A stretch of DNA of 64,000 nt from Stictocephala bisonia. Lineage: Eukaryota > Arthropoda > Insecta > Hemiptera > Membracidae. Positions 1-11,128 of the stretch are shown here, one piece after another; the stretch's first letter is position 1; every line of letters begins with the position of its first letter. Below the pieces are notes generated by a model, which was not told where the DNA came from, did no database searches, and saw only the letters and a program-made list of their open reading frames with translations. Location of the stretch: the NCBI GenBank assembly GCA_035578905.1, contig JAQJVL010001180.1, positions 62,001-126,000 on the forward strand, given 5' to 3'. Made by a program: the position numbers and the translations under genes.

Positions 1-325
1 GGAATAGCTACATTTTTTGCAGTTACATAAGGCTGCCCACTGTTACGGCACAACTTCCTTTTATTTCGAGTCCACTGTGTTTCATTTTTTGGACGTTTTC
101 GTCCACGCGCCTGAGTTGCACCAATCTCTAATTGAATATTTAATTGTGTACTTGCTGATGAACTGGACTCCATCACAGTTGCTGATGTTGACGGTCCAGG
201 AACTGATTCATGATCCTCTTGTCCTGCAACTGGAGACTGTGCTGACTGCCCACCTGGTGCTGACGTCTCTTCGTTGAATCCTGGTCGGGGACACAAACTT
301 GGATCGTCCACTGCATTGCTGTCAT
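1..325 (-). pseudogene. Second exon of the left-edge gene, possibly frameshifted, partial
   Basis: After the acceptor AG at 326-327, the frame set by exon 1 encodes an acidic, Ser/Pro-rich stretch (DDSNAVDDPSLCPRPGFNEE...) that hits a stop about 250 nt in. The +1 frame is open over the same DNA and reads ...RGRKRPKNETQWTRNKRK, then LCRNSGQPYVTAK, to the window edge. That second stretch resembles the R-KR-P--W-RN-RK--RN-G--Y motif of a multi-copy family of uncharacterised insect proteins, recalled from general knowledge and not searched. One missing or extra base, or an unseen splice, would join acidic head and basic motif. No function is assigned. Confidence 0.45.
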
Positions 326-811
326 CTGAAATCAATCCAAATAAATTATTACATCGTATTTAAAAAATCAACCTGAAAAGCAAACACAGATAACACGTGT
401 TTAATGTGGTATTTAAGGAAAAAATATTAAAATAAATTTCACTCTAAATTAGTGGCAAGTTATAATTAACTGATTACTTATCACTGTTGAGAATCATGTT
501 TCACAGTTAGAATAGGGCTTATATGTGTGTGATTTCATAACTGAATTTAAATATTTGTAAAGAAATGGTTACATCATCCACCTACAAGGAACCTAGGCCT
601 ATTGGTAAAACTATCACATTTAGCATGATTCATTTTAAAGCCCAAGTCTGTTACATTAGCCAAAGAAATTGTGAAACAATAATAGAACATAACAAATCAT
701 GTTAGTTCTTTACACAAGATTATAGTTATAACCTCCAATAAAGGCTAAAACATATCAGGGCTTATATGAACAAAGCACTAACCTAAAAATTTTACAATGT
801 TTGTAACTCAC

Positions 812-860
812 CTGTTGAGTATTCATCAATATTGGGGCTCCAATCTTCATCATCAGACAT
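812..860 (-). CDS. First coding exon of an unidentified left-edge gene
   Basis: An ATG at 860-858 opens the frame MSDDEDWSPNIDEYST, followed by a clean donor CAG|GTGAGT. The exon is 49 nt and ends in phase 1. The next acceptor (tttcAG at 326-327) restores the frame. A short acidic N-terminus like this is typical of multi-copy, probably transposon-derived insect proteins. Three copies of a 14-bp motif lie 110-290 bp upstream (970-1153). Confidence 0.5.
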
Positions 861-969
861 TTTAACAATATAAAATATGAGTTACAAACTATAAAAACAT
901 ATTTAGGTTAAAAAATAACTTAAATTCAAGCGTTAAAAGCTGCTGAGCAAATGTTAACAAATAGCCACT

Positions 970-1153
970 GGACTTGGTTCACTTCAACAATGAAGAAAAT
1001 ACAAATGTTTTCTGTGCATATGTAAACTACTGCTCCCTGGTGGGAAAATAATGAACTTAGGACTTGGTTCACTACTGCACTGAAAAATTAACAGTTTTAG
1101 CCATCTATTAGCACTGCTAGAACCAAATGGGCAAAAATTGGACTTGGTCCACT
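970..1153. repeat. Three direct copies of GGACTTGGTTCACT
   Basis: GGACTTGGTTCACT occurs at 970-983 and 1060-1073, and as GGACTTGGTCCACT at 1140-1153. Spacings are 90 and 80 bp, and each copy is followed by a similar -tgaa stretch. They lie just upstream of the ATG at 860 on the minus strand, so they could be promoter sites or subterminal repeats of a transposon carrying that gene. Confidence 0.7.
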
Positions 1154-1161
1154 TTAACTCT

Positions 1162-1874
1162 GAACCCTCCATATCTTCCCACCTTCCCATACATGACCCT
1201 CCCACACATACATGTATGGTGGTGATATATTTTCAGAATTTAAATGCTAATTTGTTAAGGAGTTTGTTGCTGATCAACAGAGACAGTGAGTATTGTAGTA
1301 GGTCATCCAAAAAGATGTTGGTATTTATATAGATCAGAAGCCTTTTTGATTTCTTGGCTTGGAATATTTTTCTTTTGTAAACATAGCAATGCGGGAATTC
1401 ATTATTAAGCCTTATTCATATTTCTTAATTATGTATCTCTATGAAAAAAATGTCAGCCAAAAAAGTCAACAAGACCCCTGTTATATAAATTACCAACATT
1501 GTTTAGTATGAAAATAATATAAATTTTGTTTCCCTTTGAGTTAGTTAGCTGATTTGATAACTGCTTTCATCATTGTACTTTCATGGACTGGTGGGAAGGT
1601 CATCACCATTGTACATGTATAGGTGTCATCTACATGTACACGTGTAGATGGCGGAAGAGTCATCTACACAATACAAGAAGGGGTGGATGGATGGGGTGCT
1701 ATTTTGGATGGAAAATCCAAACCAATTTTAAAATAGTTTATTTTATTAATAACCAGGAATACCCATTCTAAATAATTTGAAATGAGAATAGATCCACAGT
1801 AGTAAAGTTCAGATCTTGTAATAGTGATTGTGATTTTTTAACTAAAAATTCAAATTTACGATAGTATCATTATA
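1162..1874. other. AT-rich intergenic or intronic DNA, no gene seen
   Basis: No coding signal or recognisable repeat was found. A small inverted repeat around acatgtacacgtgt (1630-1655) is the only structure noticed. Confidence 0.5.
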
Positions 1875-1879
1875 GTAAC

Positions 1880-2018
1880 AGTTTTAAAAAGTATTTAAAT
1901 AAAAACTAAGAAACACATTAATAAGCCATTTTAATTGACTTTGCAACATAACCACTGAATATAATAAATATTGTAACCATGACAACAAACATATGATTAG
2001 TAAATATTATTACTAACA
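1880..2018 (-). repeat. gypsy 3' LTR
   Basis: This 139-bp copy (minus strand) starts TGTTAGTAATAAT and ends TTTTTAAAACT. It matches the right LTR apart from about 35 bp missing from the right copy and scattered substitutions. Confidence 0.88.
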
Positions 2019-2030
2019 TCTCCCTCCTTA
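2019..2030 (-). other. gypsy polypurine tract
   Basis: On the minus strand, TAAGGAGGGAGA lies directly upstream of the 3' LTR's TGTTAG. This is the expected plus-strand primer position for an LTR retrotransposon. Confidence 0.85.
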
Positions 2031-2379
2031 AATCCGAACTTTATTTCAGCTTTTTTTAAGTGAACTGCGGTCCTTCGCTGTTCCGCTCCATTTCTCATCT
2101 GGACGTGGTATGTCCTTGGCTGAGGCAATATTTGGGCAACCTTCCCTCTTTCCCATAGTTTGGAAAACATATTTTGTAAAATACTTCCTCTCCAACAAAG
2201 TAATGTTCATCTCACTTTTTACAAGTTCGATCGTAGTACAGTTTTCGAGTGTCTTGATGACTTTTCATTTCAGTGTGTACCTCTCTTGGAATTAGCCTTG
2301 GTTTCAGTTCACCACTATCAATTGGCAACTTTGATCTAATATGACGGCTGTTAAGCAACTAAGAGGGTGAAAATGCCAA

Positions 2380-4606
2380 CTATTCCATAGTATTCCAATA
2401 GTTAAGCAAGTAAAGTTCAAAATCTTGGCTGCTTTCTTTTGACTTCTTTAGCATGTTCTTTGTAATTCCTACAACTTTTTTAGCCAAACCATTTGATCTA
2501 GAATGATAGTAACTAGTAGTTACTATCTGAAAATTCCATTCCATGGCAAATTGGCGAAATTCTAAACTGTTAGTGGTAGAGCTTGTTTTGTTAGGGATTT
2601 CATATACTTCCAACCATCTCGAGTAGAAATCAATTACAACAAAGTAGTTTTTGCCTTGAAATTCTGCTATAGCTGCAGCTATTTTGCTAAAGGGTAAAGA
2701 TGGAATATCATGACTTGATAAGGGCTCATTTTTGTTTGAACGCCTGTACTTCTGGCACACTGCACAAGATGAAACTAGACTTTTTATATCAGAATTCCTG
2801 GCAGTAGTAAAACTGGTCCACGATTGAGTTTATTTTGGAACTGCCCAAATGAGACTCAAGCAGAATACTCAATACAAATCTTCTAAGTGTTTGAGCAACA
2901 ACCAGCCTTGTTCCATAATACAACAATCCGTTTTTTGTTTGCAACTCATTTTTCAGTTTATACATGTGTTTCATTTCACCATAAAGAGTCTTAATGTCAA
3001 GCCATCCTTCATGAAGATACAGATTAATGGATTTAATACAATCGTCATTTCAAGATTTTTCCTGGAATTCCTTTAATCTTGGTTCATTTATCTCAACTTC
3101 ATTTGTGCTCAAACAGTTTATAAAATCTTTCATGGTTGGATCTTCTTGAGATTCAGTTTTTATTCCTGTTCTTGACATGAGATCTGCTATAAACATAGAT
3201 TTTCCTGGCAAATATTTAATACTAAACTGATAGTTTATCAACTTTAACTTCAATCTATTTAGTCTGTTATTTAGCACTTTTATTAATTGATTTGGACATA
3301 ATATATACAAGAGGCATGTGGTCAGTGACACAGTTGTGACCATAAATATAGTTATGCAACTTGTTAGCTGTAAAGCAAATAGCTAGTTCTTTTTCCACTT
3401 GAGCATATGATTCTTCTGTGGCTGTCATAGATCTTGATCCAAAATGTATGGGTCTCCCTTTTTGCAGCATACAAAACCCCAAAGTACCTTTCAAAGCATC
3501 ACACTGGATTTCAACCGGATATACAGTGTCAAATGATGCTAGCTAGCACTCTTGGGCTGCAAATTTCAATCTTAATAGCATTAAAAGCTTTAGAGTGAGT
3601 GTCGGTCCAGGACCACTCAACTTGCTTTTTCAACAGTTCTCTCAGTGGAGATACCAGTTGAGACATTTTGGTGATGAAGTCTCTGAGGTAATTTATCATT
3701 CCCAAAGCTCTTTGCAACTCTAGCTTGTTACTTGGATTTTTAAATTTTTGTAGCACTTGAACCTTCTCTGGGTCTGGTAACATCCCGTTTTCATTAAATG
3801 TCACTCCAACATATTTAACCTCGGGTATACAGTATCTAAACTTACTAAAATTGAATTTAATATGGAATTTCTTGGCTCTCTCTCAATAACTTGTTTCAAA
3901 ATATCATCATTTTCTTCTTTCGATTTACTGGAAATACATAAATCATCAAAATATAGTGACACAACTTTTATGTCTCCAAAATATTTACTAACCAGCCTTT
4001 GAAAAAGTTCTGGAAGATATGACAAGCCAAAAGGGGGGCCCTTAAAAATCTATAAGTCCCAAATTATGTACTAAAAGAACACAATTTGCTAGAATTTTCG
4101 TCCAAAGAAATATGGTAAAATGCATTTTTGATATCCAAGACCCTAAACAAATTTTTGTGTGAGAGATTTGGTGCTAAATCTTTGATTGTAGGAATAGTGT
4201 AAGGCTCTTTGCAATATATTTGTTAATGTAGATGGGGTCCAAACAGATACACAATGAACCATTAGGTTTTTCTACAACCACTACACTTTTAACCCAGTCA
4301 ACTGGTTCCTCAACCCTTTTGATTATTCCTTCAGATTCCAATGATTTCAGTTTTTCGAGAAATTTATTTTTTATTTTAATAGGTATTCTTCTAGCTGGAC
4401 ATACTGATGGTTTTGCATCTGGTTTCAATTTGATAGAGCAAACATCAGGAAAACACCCTAAACCCTCAAATGTACCTTTGTACTGTTGAAATATTGCCAT
4501 TTTGCTTGTTTCTTCACTATGACATTGATCAATTCTATCTATTCACTTTATTAAATTTAAATCAAGGCAAGCCTGCAATCCTAAAATTGGAATAGATGTT
4601 TGGTTC
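2380..4606 (-). pseudogene. pol: gypsy pol remnant: RT, RNase H, integrase
   Basis: Fragments in several frames, in gypsy order. The reverse transcriptase N-terminus lies at 4500-4174, with RRIPIKIKNKFLEKL and VVEKPNGSL. The catalytic box lies near 3950 and reads SLYFDD in place of the commoner Y(V/I/L)DD. The RT thumb is at 3804-3529 and RNase H at 3494-3050 (ATEESYAQVEKELAI). The integrase core at 2760-2380 keeps the first Asp in FVVIDFYSRW. The second-Asp region is missing, and the position of the last catalytic Glu is a Lys (NGLAKKVVG). Frameshifts separate the pieces. Confidence 0.92.
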
Positions 4607-4610
4607 TTAA

Positions 4611-7497
4611 CCCTTTTAGTGCCAGACATTTTTTCAATGTATATGTGAAAAATCCCAACCTGTTTTATAAAGGTGTATGCAAAAATCCCAGGCCATTTTT
4701 CAAGATTTTGACAACATTTAAACAAAAAATCATATCTTTTTTGTTTATTTGAATAAATTAACATATGAGGTGTTGTTTGTTAGGTAATTATGTGTAGTAC
4801 CTAAAAAAAATACTCATGAAGTTAGGATAACATTTTTACAATTTGTGTTTGTAAAAAAATAAATAAATAAATAGAAACTAATTTCTTTTTTAACTTTGAC
4901 CATATATAACTGCCTTTATATGTTAGCCTACACTAAAATGGTTTTAGTACAGATTGTAGTAAATCTAATTGTTAACACACACACAAAATTTGAAGCAGTT
5001 ACCTTGAAAAATGGAGAAGTTATTGTATTTCTTCAAAATCCATGTAAAATCCTAAATTCTTGGTAAAATCCAAAATGACATACTTAGCACTGAATCCATA
5101 AAAAATATTTCTATACACATGTTCTTGAGTCCAATGTTTCAAATAGTTAATAAAAATAATAAAGAAAGTACATAAAACTAAAATTATCTATTTACAATAT
5201 ATATTTACACATTTTTTCAACACTTATGTTTGCCGAAGCACAAAGGATGAGTTCCCTTCTTGCATCTGGTACAAATGGTTCTGGTGCGTTTCCTTGCCTC
5301 CCCAGTGCTAGTACTTAGAATGCTACAGATACTGCAGTTCTTTAGCATTCTGCCAGGCAAGTATTCAATCCCATATTCAAGATTTTGCGGTTCATCTTCC
5401 TGGCCAACTTCGTTTGTGTTCAAACCATTCATCAGTTAGGGCTTCTATGATGGCTGTTGTAAATTGCTGTCTATTTAGTAGTTTACCAGATGAATTTTCC
5501 TTGTAAATTAGATATTCATTTAGTACCATTCGGCCAAATATATTAAAAATCACTTTTTTCCAGTATTTGACAGTCCGGCGTTCATCTAAGTAGCAATATA
5601 GCATTTGATCTGAACTGTCAATACCTCCCATAAATCTGTTGTAGTCATTTATCATTGTAGATTTCTTGTGCACTATGTTAGCATTCCTTTTATTTCTGCA
5701 ATCTACACTATCAGCTTTGTGTTTAGTCGACAGCAATAAGACGGGGTTTTTTTGAGTCTTTTTTTCACTGTGTCCTAACATCAGTATGTTTTCATTTCGC
5801 ATATATGTCCTTTGACCAACTGCAAATTTATTTTTAAATGCTTGAGGAATACCTTTGCGGTTTTTTCTTATTGTTCCAGTGATGTAAGTTAGGTTTTCAT
5901 AAAGATATTTTGCCAGTGGTATGCTCATGAAGAAATTATCTACAAAAAGATGATATCCTTTTTGTAAATACTGGCCAATATTCAAAAGTGTTTTTACAAC
6001 ATTGAAGGAAACTCCTAAATTGCTTTCAGTATCCCTACTGCATCTGTAGCATACAAAAGCCAAACAGTAATTGCTGATTGAATCACACAGCATCCAAAGT
6101 TTTATCCCCCAACGATGATGATGTTTGTTGGGGAGATATTGCAGGATTTGAGAGTGGCTTTTTGTGCCCACAAGACCCTCATCTATTGATATTTCTCTGT
6201 GTGGAGTATAATAATTTCTGAATACCCAATTAGCATGTTTTAAAACAAAATCAAACTTGCCACATGGGTCATACCCAGGTTGTCCAGGTTTAGGAAGCAA
6301 ATCGTTGTCCGCTACATGAAAAAATTGCAATAAGGACTGAAATCTATTGCGGCTGAACATGTTACCGAACCAATTTGTGTTCAATGATCGAGCTGTGGAC
6401 CAGTAAGATGCAATTGTGGGTTTTCTTACAATACCCATATTCAAAAGGGTAGCAATAAATGCCTTCATTTCTATTATAGTCACATTTTTCCAATCGCGGG
6501 CCCTAGATCCAGGTGATATGTTAGGAATGTGTGTTGTCATATAATTTCTGGCATATTTATTTGTCATTTGTACAAACTGGGTAAGAAGGCCTACAGTAAA
6601 AAATAGATTGAAATATGCAATTGGTGGGGCATCATGGGGGGGGACAATGTTTTGGACCAGTTACTTCATTGAATCCAAAATTATTTACATTTGGCCTATC
6701 GTTATTTTCTGTCACTTCAGTCCAATCAGGAACACTATCATCATTATCATTGTCATTATTATCATTTTCATCATTATCAGATAGGCCTATGTTGTGGAGA
6801 AAGGGTGGGTTCCTTGCAACTTCGATTACTGCATCTACATTACTGGAACTAGTACTAGGCATAGGTCTACTAGAAGAAACAGTAATGTTCCTAGGCCTAC
6901 CTGATGTAGCTGGTATTACTTCACTGTCATCAGACGACATACCTGAAGCCTCATAATCTGGATCATCATCCGTATCATCCCCAAATCCTAAATCACTATC
7001 AGTTTCAGAAATATTGTCCACAAAAGTATCACTTAGATCGTCTTCATCATAAACATGAACACCACTTTGTGCAACACTATCTAGGATTGTATTTTCACTT
7101 ACAGGCGATCTCGCTCTTTTACTCATGATGCAATCTATTTACATAACTTATAAATAATACATACAAACTAAAATAAAAGAATAAAAAGGTAAAAATTTAG
7201 ACAAAACGATCACCTAGCAACAAAACAATAACAACAACCAAAACATACACTCACTGAATGACGAAACGGAAATATAGCAGTACGTGCTATTACGTCATCA
7301 TCGTTGAGCATAGAGTAAAAAGGATTTTTTGTTGACAATGGTAATAGTATCTAGATACAGGACACACAGTTTGGTGGCGTTTGGTCAATAATTGAATGTA
7401 CACTATAACAAAAACCGGACGTGCGCCCCCAGCGCACGCCGGGATTTTTCGAATAAATAGCGACGTGCGCTCACGGCGCACGTCGGCACTAAAAGGG
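4611..7497 (-). mobile_element. piggyBac transposon nested in gypsy pol
   Basis: The 2887-bp element has 13-bp perfect terminal inverted repeats, CCCTTTTAGTGCC at both ends, and the canonical TTAA duplication at 4607-4610 and 7498-7501. At the right end, internal inverted repeats of the type ACGTGCGC...GCGCACGT (about 7419-7487) probably serve as extra transposase sites. It carries one transposase gene on the minus strand. The gypsy frame is continuous if the element and one TTAA are ignored, so piggyBac came second. Confidence 0.97.
5217..7126 (-). pseudogene. piggyBac transposase, two frameshifts
   Basis: It opens at 7126 with MSKRARSPVSENT and an acidic N-terminal region. It loses frame in a homopolymer run of C (minus strand, about 6637-6646), where the next frame continues with the typical ...YFNLFFT lead-in. 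The catalytic block (6567-5392) keeps all the family's acidic residues, in EISIDEG, HLFVDNFF and GGIDSSDQM, about residues 129, 210, 316 and 320 of that block. A second frameshift near 5400-5430 precedes the C-terminal Cys-rich domain (CSIC...CTRCKKGTHPLCFGKHKC). Two indels in homopolymers or short repeats could also be assembly errors. Confidence 0.95.
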
Positions 7498-7514
7498 TTA
7501 ACTACAATAAATAT

Positions 7515-8705
7515 CCACAAGAGAAACTTTTGATCCGATTTCAACTTCTACTGTTACGTAGCCAACAGGGACAATTTTAAAACCCCCATATGCCTGTAAA
7601 TGTATATTACATTTTCTTTAGATTGTTGTGAGGTATGTTACATTTTTGCAGTATATGGTAAGGTAAGATGTTCACATCAGCTCCACTGTCTAACTTTAGT
7701 TCCAATTTAAAACCATTAATCAAAATTTCATTACACCAAAGAGGCTTTTTGATTACTGAATCCAAAATGAAAGGACCATTGATTTCACTAACTACCTCTT
7801 TATTGTGTAAGTTATCTTCGCAAACTATTTCATGAGTTTGTTTACTTTTACGTTGCCTACAAACATTTGAAAAATGATTTGGCTTTAAACAGAAATTACA
7901 TATTATTCCTATTGCTGGACCTTGGTCTGTGTGTTTCTTACCACATCTCCTACATTGTGTATAATCTGAAATAAATGGTTGATAGTTGTATTTAGAACTA
8001 TTCTGGATTACGTTCCTTTCTGATGAAGAAGTTCGATTTACTGCGTTGACATCTGAGTGAAATTTTTCTTGTAATGAATGACTCGAATGACTTCAGTGTT
8101 ATTCTTTTGAATGAATTGCATGTTTCTTTCTGAGAGTTCAACTGATTTACAAAATTTAATAACATCAATCCAATTTGTTGTCATCACGGAGTAGTCTCTG
8201 TTGGGTTTCTGAAGATCTCAAAGGCTACAAGTGCTGTTAATATTTTTTCTTCTTGTTCATGAAATTTGAAATTTGTATGGGCTGATTAGTCTTTTTAAAT
8301 CAGCATTTAACTGTTCGAAAGGTTCTTCTTGTAATTGTTTTCTGCTAAACAGTTTGTAGATACTGACAGTTATGTTTGCTTTTGGAACACAATGTTTTTC
8401 CAAAATATTTAGTATTGAATTGGTAGTTTCCTTCTCTGATTCCCCAGTTAGTGATTTATACAGTTTTAAACCATCTGGACCCAACAAGTTTTTCAATTGC
8501 CACTTGTATTTCATTTTATTTTTTCACAGTTTCGGTTGCCAACAAATATATCTGAACCTCTTCTTAGAATGTTTCAAAATTGCTTGCAATATCACCATTT
8601 ACATCAAACACAGATGGTTTGTTGAGTTCAATTGTACTTCTTTGTCAAGTTTAACACTACTTCTCTTTATACACAAGTTTAAATATCCGTAAATCGACTG
8701 TGCCA
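7515..8705 (-). pseudogene. gag: gypsy gag and protease remnant
   Basis: Near the 5' LTR the frame is broken, but 8514-8257 keeps a gag-like helical segment (NLLGPDGLKLYKSLTGESEK...). From about 7980 to 7515 the frame is open. It has a Cys-rich stretch with CNFCLKPNHFSNVC (a CX2CX4HX4C knuckle), then LELKLDSGADVNILP, the active-site loop of an aspartic protease. The reading frame runs up to the piggyBac insertion and continues in the same frame on its other side. Confidence 0.88.
8693..8705 (-). other. gypsy primer-binding site
   Basis: TGGCACAGTCGAT (minus strand) follows the terminal CA of the 5' LTR immediately. It resembles the TGGCGCAGTCG site used with tRNA-Ser by the Drosophila 17.6/297 group, from memory. 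The tRNA assignment is tentative; the position is unambiguous. Confidence 0.75.
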
Positions 8706-8807
8706 TGTTTTAAAAAGTATTTAAACAAAAGTAAGGAACACATTAATAAGCCATTTTAATTATCTCTGCAACATAACCACTGAATATAACAAATATTATT
8801 ACTAACA
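8706..8807 (-). repeat. gypsy 5' LTR
   Basis: This 102-bp copy (minus strand) starts TGTTAGTAATAAT and ends TTTTTAAAACA. It is shorter than the 3' LTR through an internal deletion of about 35 bp. Its outer side is flanked by the duplication GTAAC. Confidence 0.85.
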
Positions 8808-8812
8808 GTAAC

Positions 8813-9557
8813 TATCAAGGCTATCATTATAGTATCATTAAAGGCTATCAGTAAAGTAAAAATTATAAATATAAATCTAACATGATTGGTACCTTTTTAG
8901 GAAGTGGACTTGAGATAATGAAGACTCTTTAACATAAAAATATTTGTGTTAAATGGATATGGTTTGTAATGGAAATAACAAACCATTCAAAATTGTTGTG
9001 CTTGATAATCACCACTTTACTCTCAGCTTTCTAGACTTACTGATTACTGATCACCTCCGTTTTGTTACAGCATTGGACTCAATTCTAAATAAAATAAAAT
9101 TGGATATGTAATCCAATCAAAATGAGTGGTTTTACTACGTACAAGAAGCAGTTGTACATGGTAATTTTCTAGAGAGGGAGTTGAGATATTCATAAACAAC
9201 TAGTCAGTTACATGGATTGAAAAAAAAGGAGGCAACTTTAATTATTTAAAGTACAGTACAATTTTTATAACCGTAGACTCGACTGTGTACTACTAAACGA
9301 ACAAACGAATGCAGTCCGATGAGTCATTTCTGCATCAAGTGACCTAATTTGAGTGAATGTTTGTAAGACGCACTTTACGATGGTACTCATCCTCACTCCT
9401 CGCCTACCACCGCTTCCGGAGCTCAAGTCTACCATTATTAAAATTGAACTGTATTTTATTGTGTGAGAAGAATGAAACATTTTATAACGCCACTGACTGA
9501 ATTCCAACCTGATATATGTCCTTAAGTAAAATAATGATGGTTAAGTTTGAATAGTAC
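8813..9557. other. Intron DNA, no feature recognised
   Basis: Unique-looking AT-rich sequence between the gypsy element and the eIF3a exon. Open frames are short and none resembles a known protein. Confidence 0.4.
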
Positions 9558-9734
9558 CTCTTTCTCTTCAATGCTTTTCTTAATTAGAGGAATTTCTTCA
9601 AGATGTTTAGCTCTTTCAAAATAATCCACTTTTTTCTCCTGAGATTTTAGCCTTTGTTGCATTTCTTTCCGCTCTTTCTGAAGCTCTTCAGCTTCTTTGG
9701 CAGCAATTTGTTCTGCATCCATTTTTTTAATTTC
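9558..9734 (-). CDS. eIF3a: eIF3a exon (coiled coil, YFERAKRLEEIPL block)
   Basis: The exon has 59 codons, begins EIKKMDAEQIAAKEAEELQK and ends KKSIEEKE. The acceptor is gtttcAG at 9735-9736 and the donor is GAG|GTACTA. It contains KKVDYFERAKHLEEIPLIK, the near-invariant signature of eIF3a. This is the last eIF3a exon I can find. The window to its left holds a gypsy element and another gene start, so the 3' exons must lie further left. Confidence 0.97.
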
Positions 9735-9850
9735 CTGAAACAAGAATAGTATCAATAATAAGACTAAAAATAAGTTAATTTATACAATTTTTGTTTTATT
9801 GGCGTTCTGGAATAGATGATTCTAGACATGATTTAAGAGAGATTCTACTA

Positions 9851-9972
9851 NNNNNNNNNNNNNNNNNNNNNNNNNNNNNNNNNNNNNNNNNNNNNNNNNN
9901 NNNNNNNNNNNNNNNNNNNNNNNNNNNNNNNNNNNNNNNNNNNNNNNNNNNNNNNNNNNNNNNNNNNNNNNN
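9851..9972. other. Assembly gap (122 N)
   Basis: A run of N. Its true size is unknown from the sequence. Confidence 1.
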
Positions 9973-10239
9973 GATTTAGGTTTGGGAGATTTACTAATCA
10001 CCATTCTGCATAATAAATTATGGTTTGTTTTAGTTGTAAATTAAAAAAAGTAGAGGTTAAATTTCTTTTAACTCTTTGTGGATGAATCACTGAACCGGTT
10101 TTGTCTTATTTCTATGTCGCTACAGGAAGAATCACAGCCCAAGGGTATGTATCAAGACAAGCCTTTGTAATATGCTGCAGAAACATATGTTGTGTACATT
10201 TTCTATTCAGTACACAGTTTACAAAATCATATTCATCAA

Positions 10240-10490
10240 AATGCAATAGTAAAACAGTTTAATTGTTATCAATTAAATGAAAAAGAAATTAATAAAATTA
10301 TTATGTCCTTAAAAAATAAATTCTCTTGTGGCCATGATGAAATTCCTCTAAAACTAATTTAAAATGTTAGACAATCTTTGTTGAAACCTCTAGTTCATAT
10401 AATAAACTGTTCACTTACTACAGGGACTTTTCTGGACTACCTTAAGATATCAAGGGTGGTACCAATTTTGAAAACAACAAATAAACAATG
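10240..10490 (+). pseudogene. LINE reverse transcriptase fragment
   Basis: One frame reads EINKIIMSLKNKFSCGHDEI, then PLKLI, a stop, and LLKPLVHIINCSL--G-FLDYLKISRVVPI. This corresponds to the S-G-DEIP-KLLK and PL--IIN-S---G-FP---K---V-P segments of non-LTR retrotransposon RT. It is short, has an in-frame stop and lacks flanking hallmarks. Confidence 0.75.
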
Positions 10491-11120
10491 ATTGAGTTCA
10501 GTTCAGATACATCAATACATATTTATAAAAGTATAAACTAAGCAAAACTTAACATAGGCCTAGGATGCAAATACTTGATAATAAAAAAAAAAAAATGCCA
10601 ACTACTCAACTCAAATTAAAAAATTACTACTACCTTTACTTTTATTTTATTTAGATTTTTTGTTTTTAAGTTTCCCACTGTAAATTTTGATTGAAGGACA
10701 TTCTAAAGCCTGTTTCAGAAAAATTGCTTGTCCTCAGACATTTTCAGATATCCGCAGCAAAATTCATCATCAACAGGAAAATAGTGCAGTTATATAAGTT
10801 AGGCTCCCTTTGCACGTTAATGTTCAATTTTAAAACTTATTGAAATATAAGTAAAATATTATCATTTTTCTATCGCCCGAGGGCAAGAGTAAAAGTTAAT
10901 AACGTTGGTGACAAGAAGAAGGAAGATATATACAATTCTAATTTTAGGAGTAGTTTTTCAGGTGTAAGAAGTATGTACAACCAGACCTAAGTATATCAAA
11001 TTGCAAACACAAAACAGGATTTAAGCACATGAATATTCACGGCTTAACTAGTGTCCAAAAACTTGATAAATTTAACTTATTTATTTCAACATTAAAAACA
11101 AAACCTACATTTCTTTTCAT
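10491..11120. other. Intron DNA, no feature recognised
   Basis: AT-rich DNA with a short A run near 10575-10590 that could be the tail of a retroposon. Nothing else was identified. Confidence 0.35.
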
Positions 11121-11128
11121 CACTAAAC

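Larger units (their letters stand above)
1880..8807 (-). mobile_element. Ty3/gypsy LTR retrotransposon, interrupted by piggyBac
   Basis: The element has short LTRs at 1880-2018 and 8706-8807, a primer-binding site next to the right LTR and a purine tract next to the left LTR. The 5-bp duplication GTAAC lies at 1875-1879 and 8808-8812. Reading on the minus strand, the order is gag, zinc knuckle, protease, reverse transcriptase, RNase H, integrase, as in Ty3/gypsy. A complete piggyBac transposon plus one TTAA copy (2891 bp) splits pol; without it the element is about 4.0 kb. Frames are broken in several places, so it is dead. Confidence 0.93.

Noticed and set aside
6615..6956. 113-codon plus-strand frame
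   Set aside because: Lies antisense to the acidic N-terminus of the piggyBac transposase, whose GAT/GAA codons create it.
9265..9507. 80-codon minus-strand frame near the eIF3a exon as a 3' exon
   Set aside because: No similarity to eIF3a and no convincing splice sites; eIF3a must continue further left.
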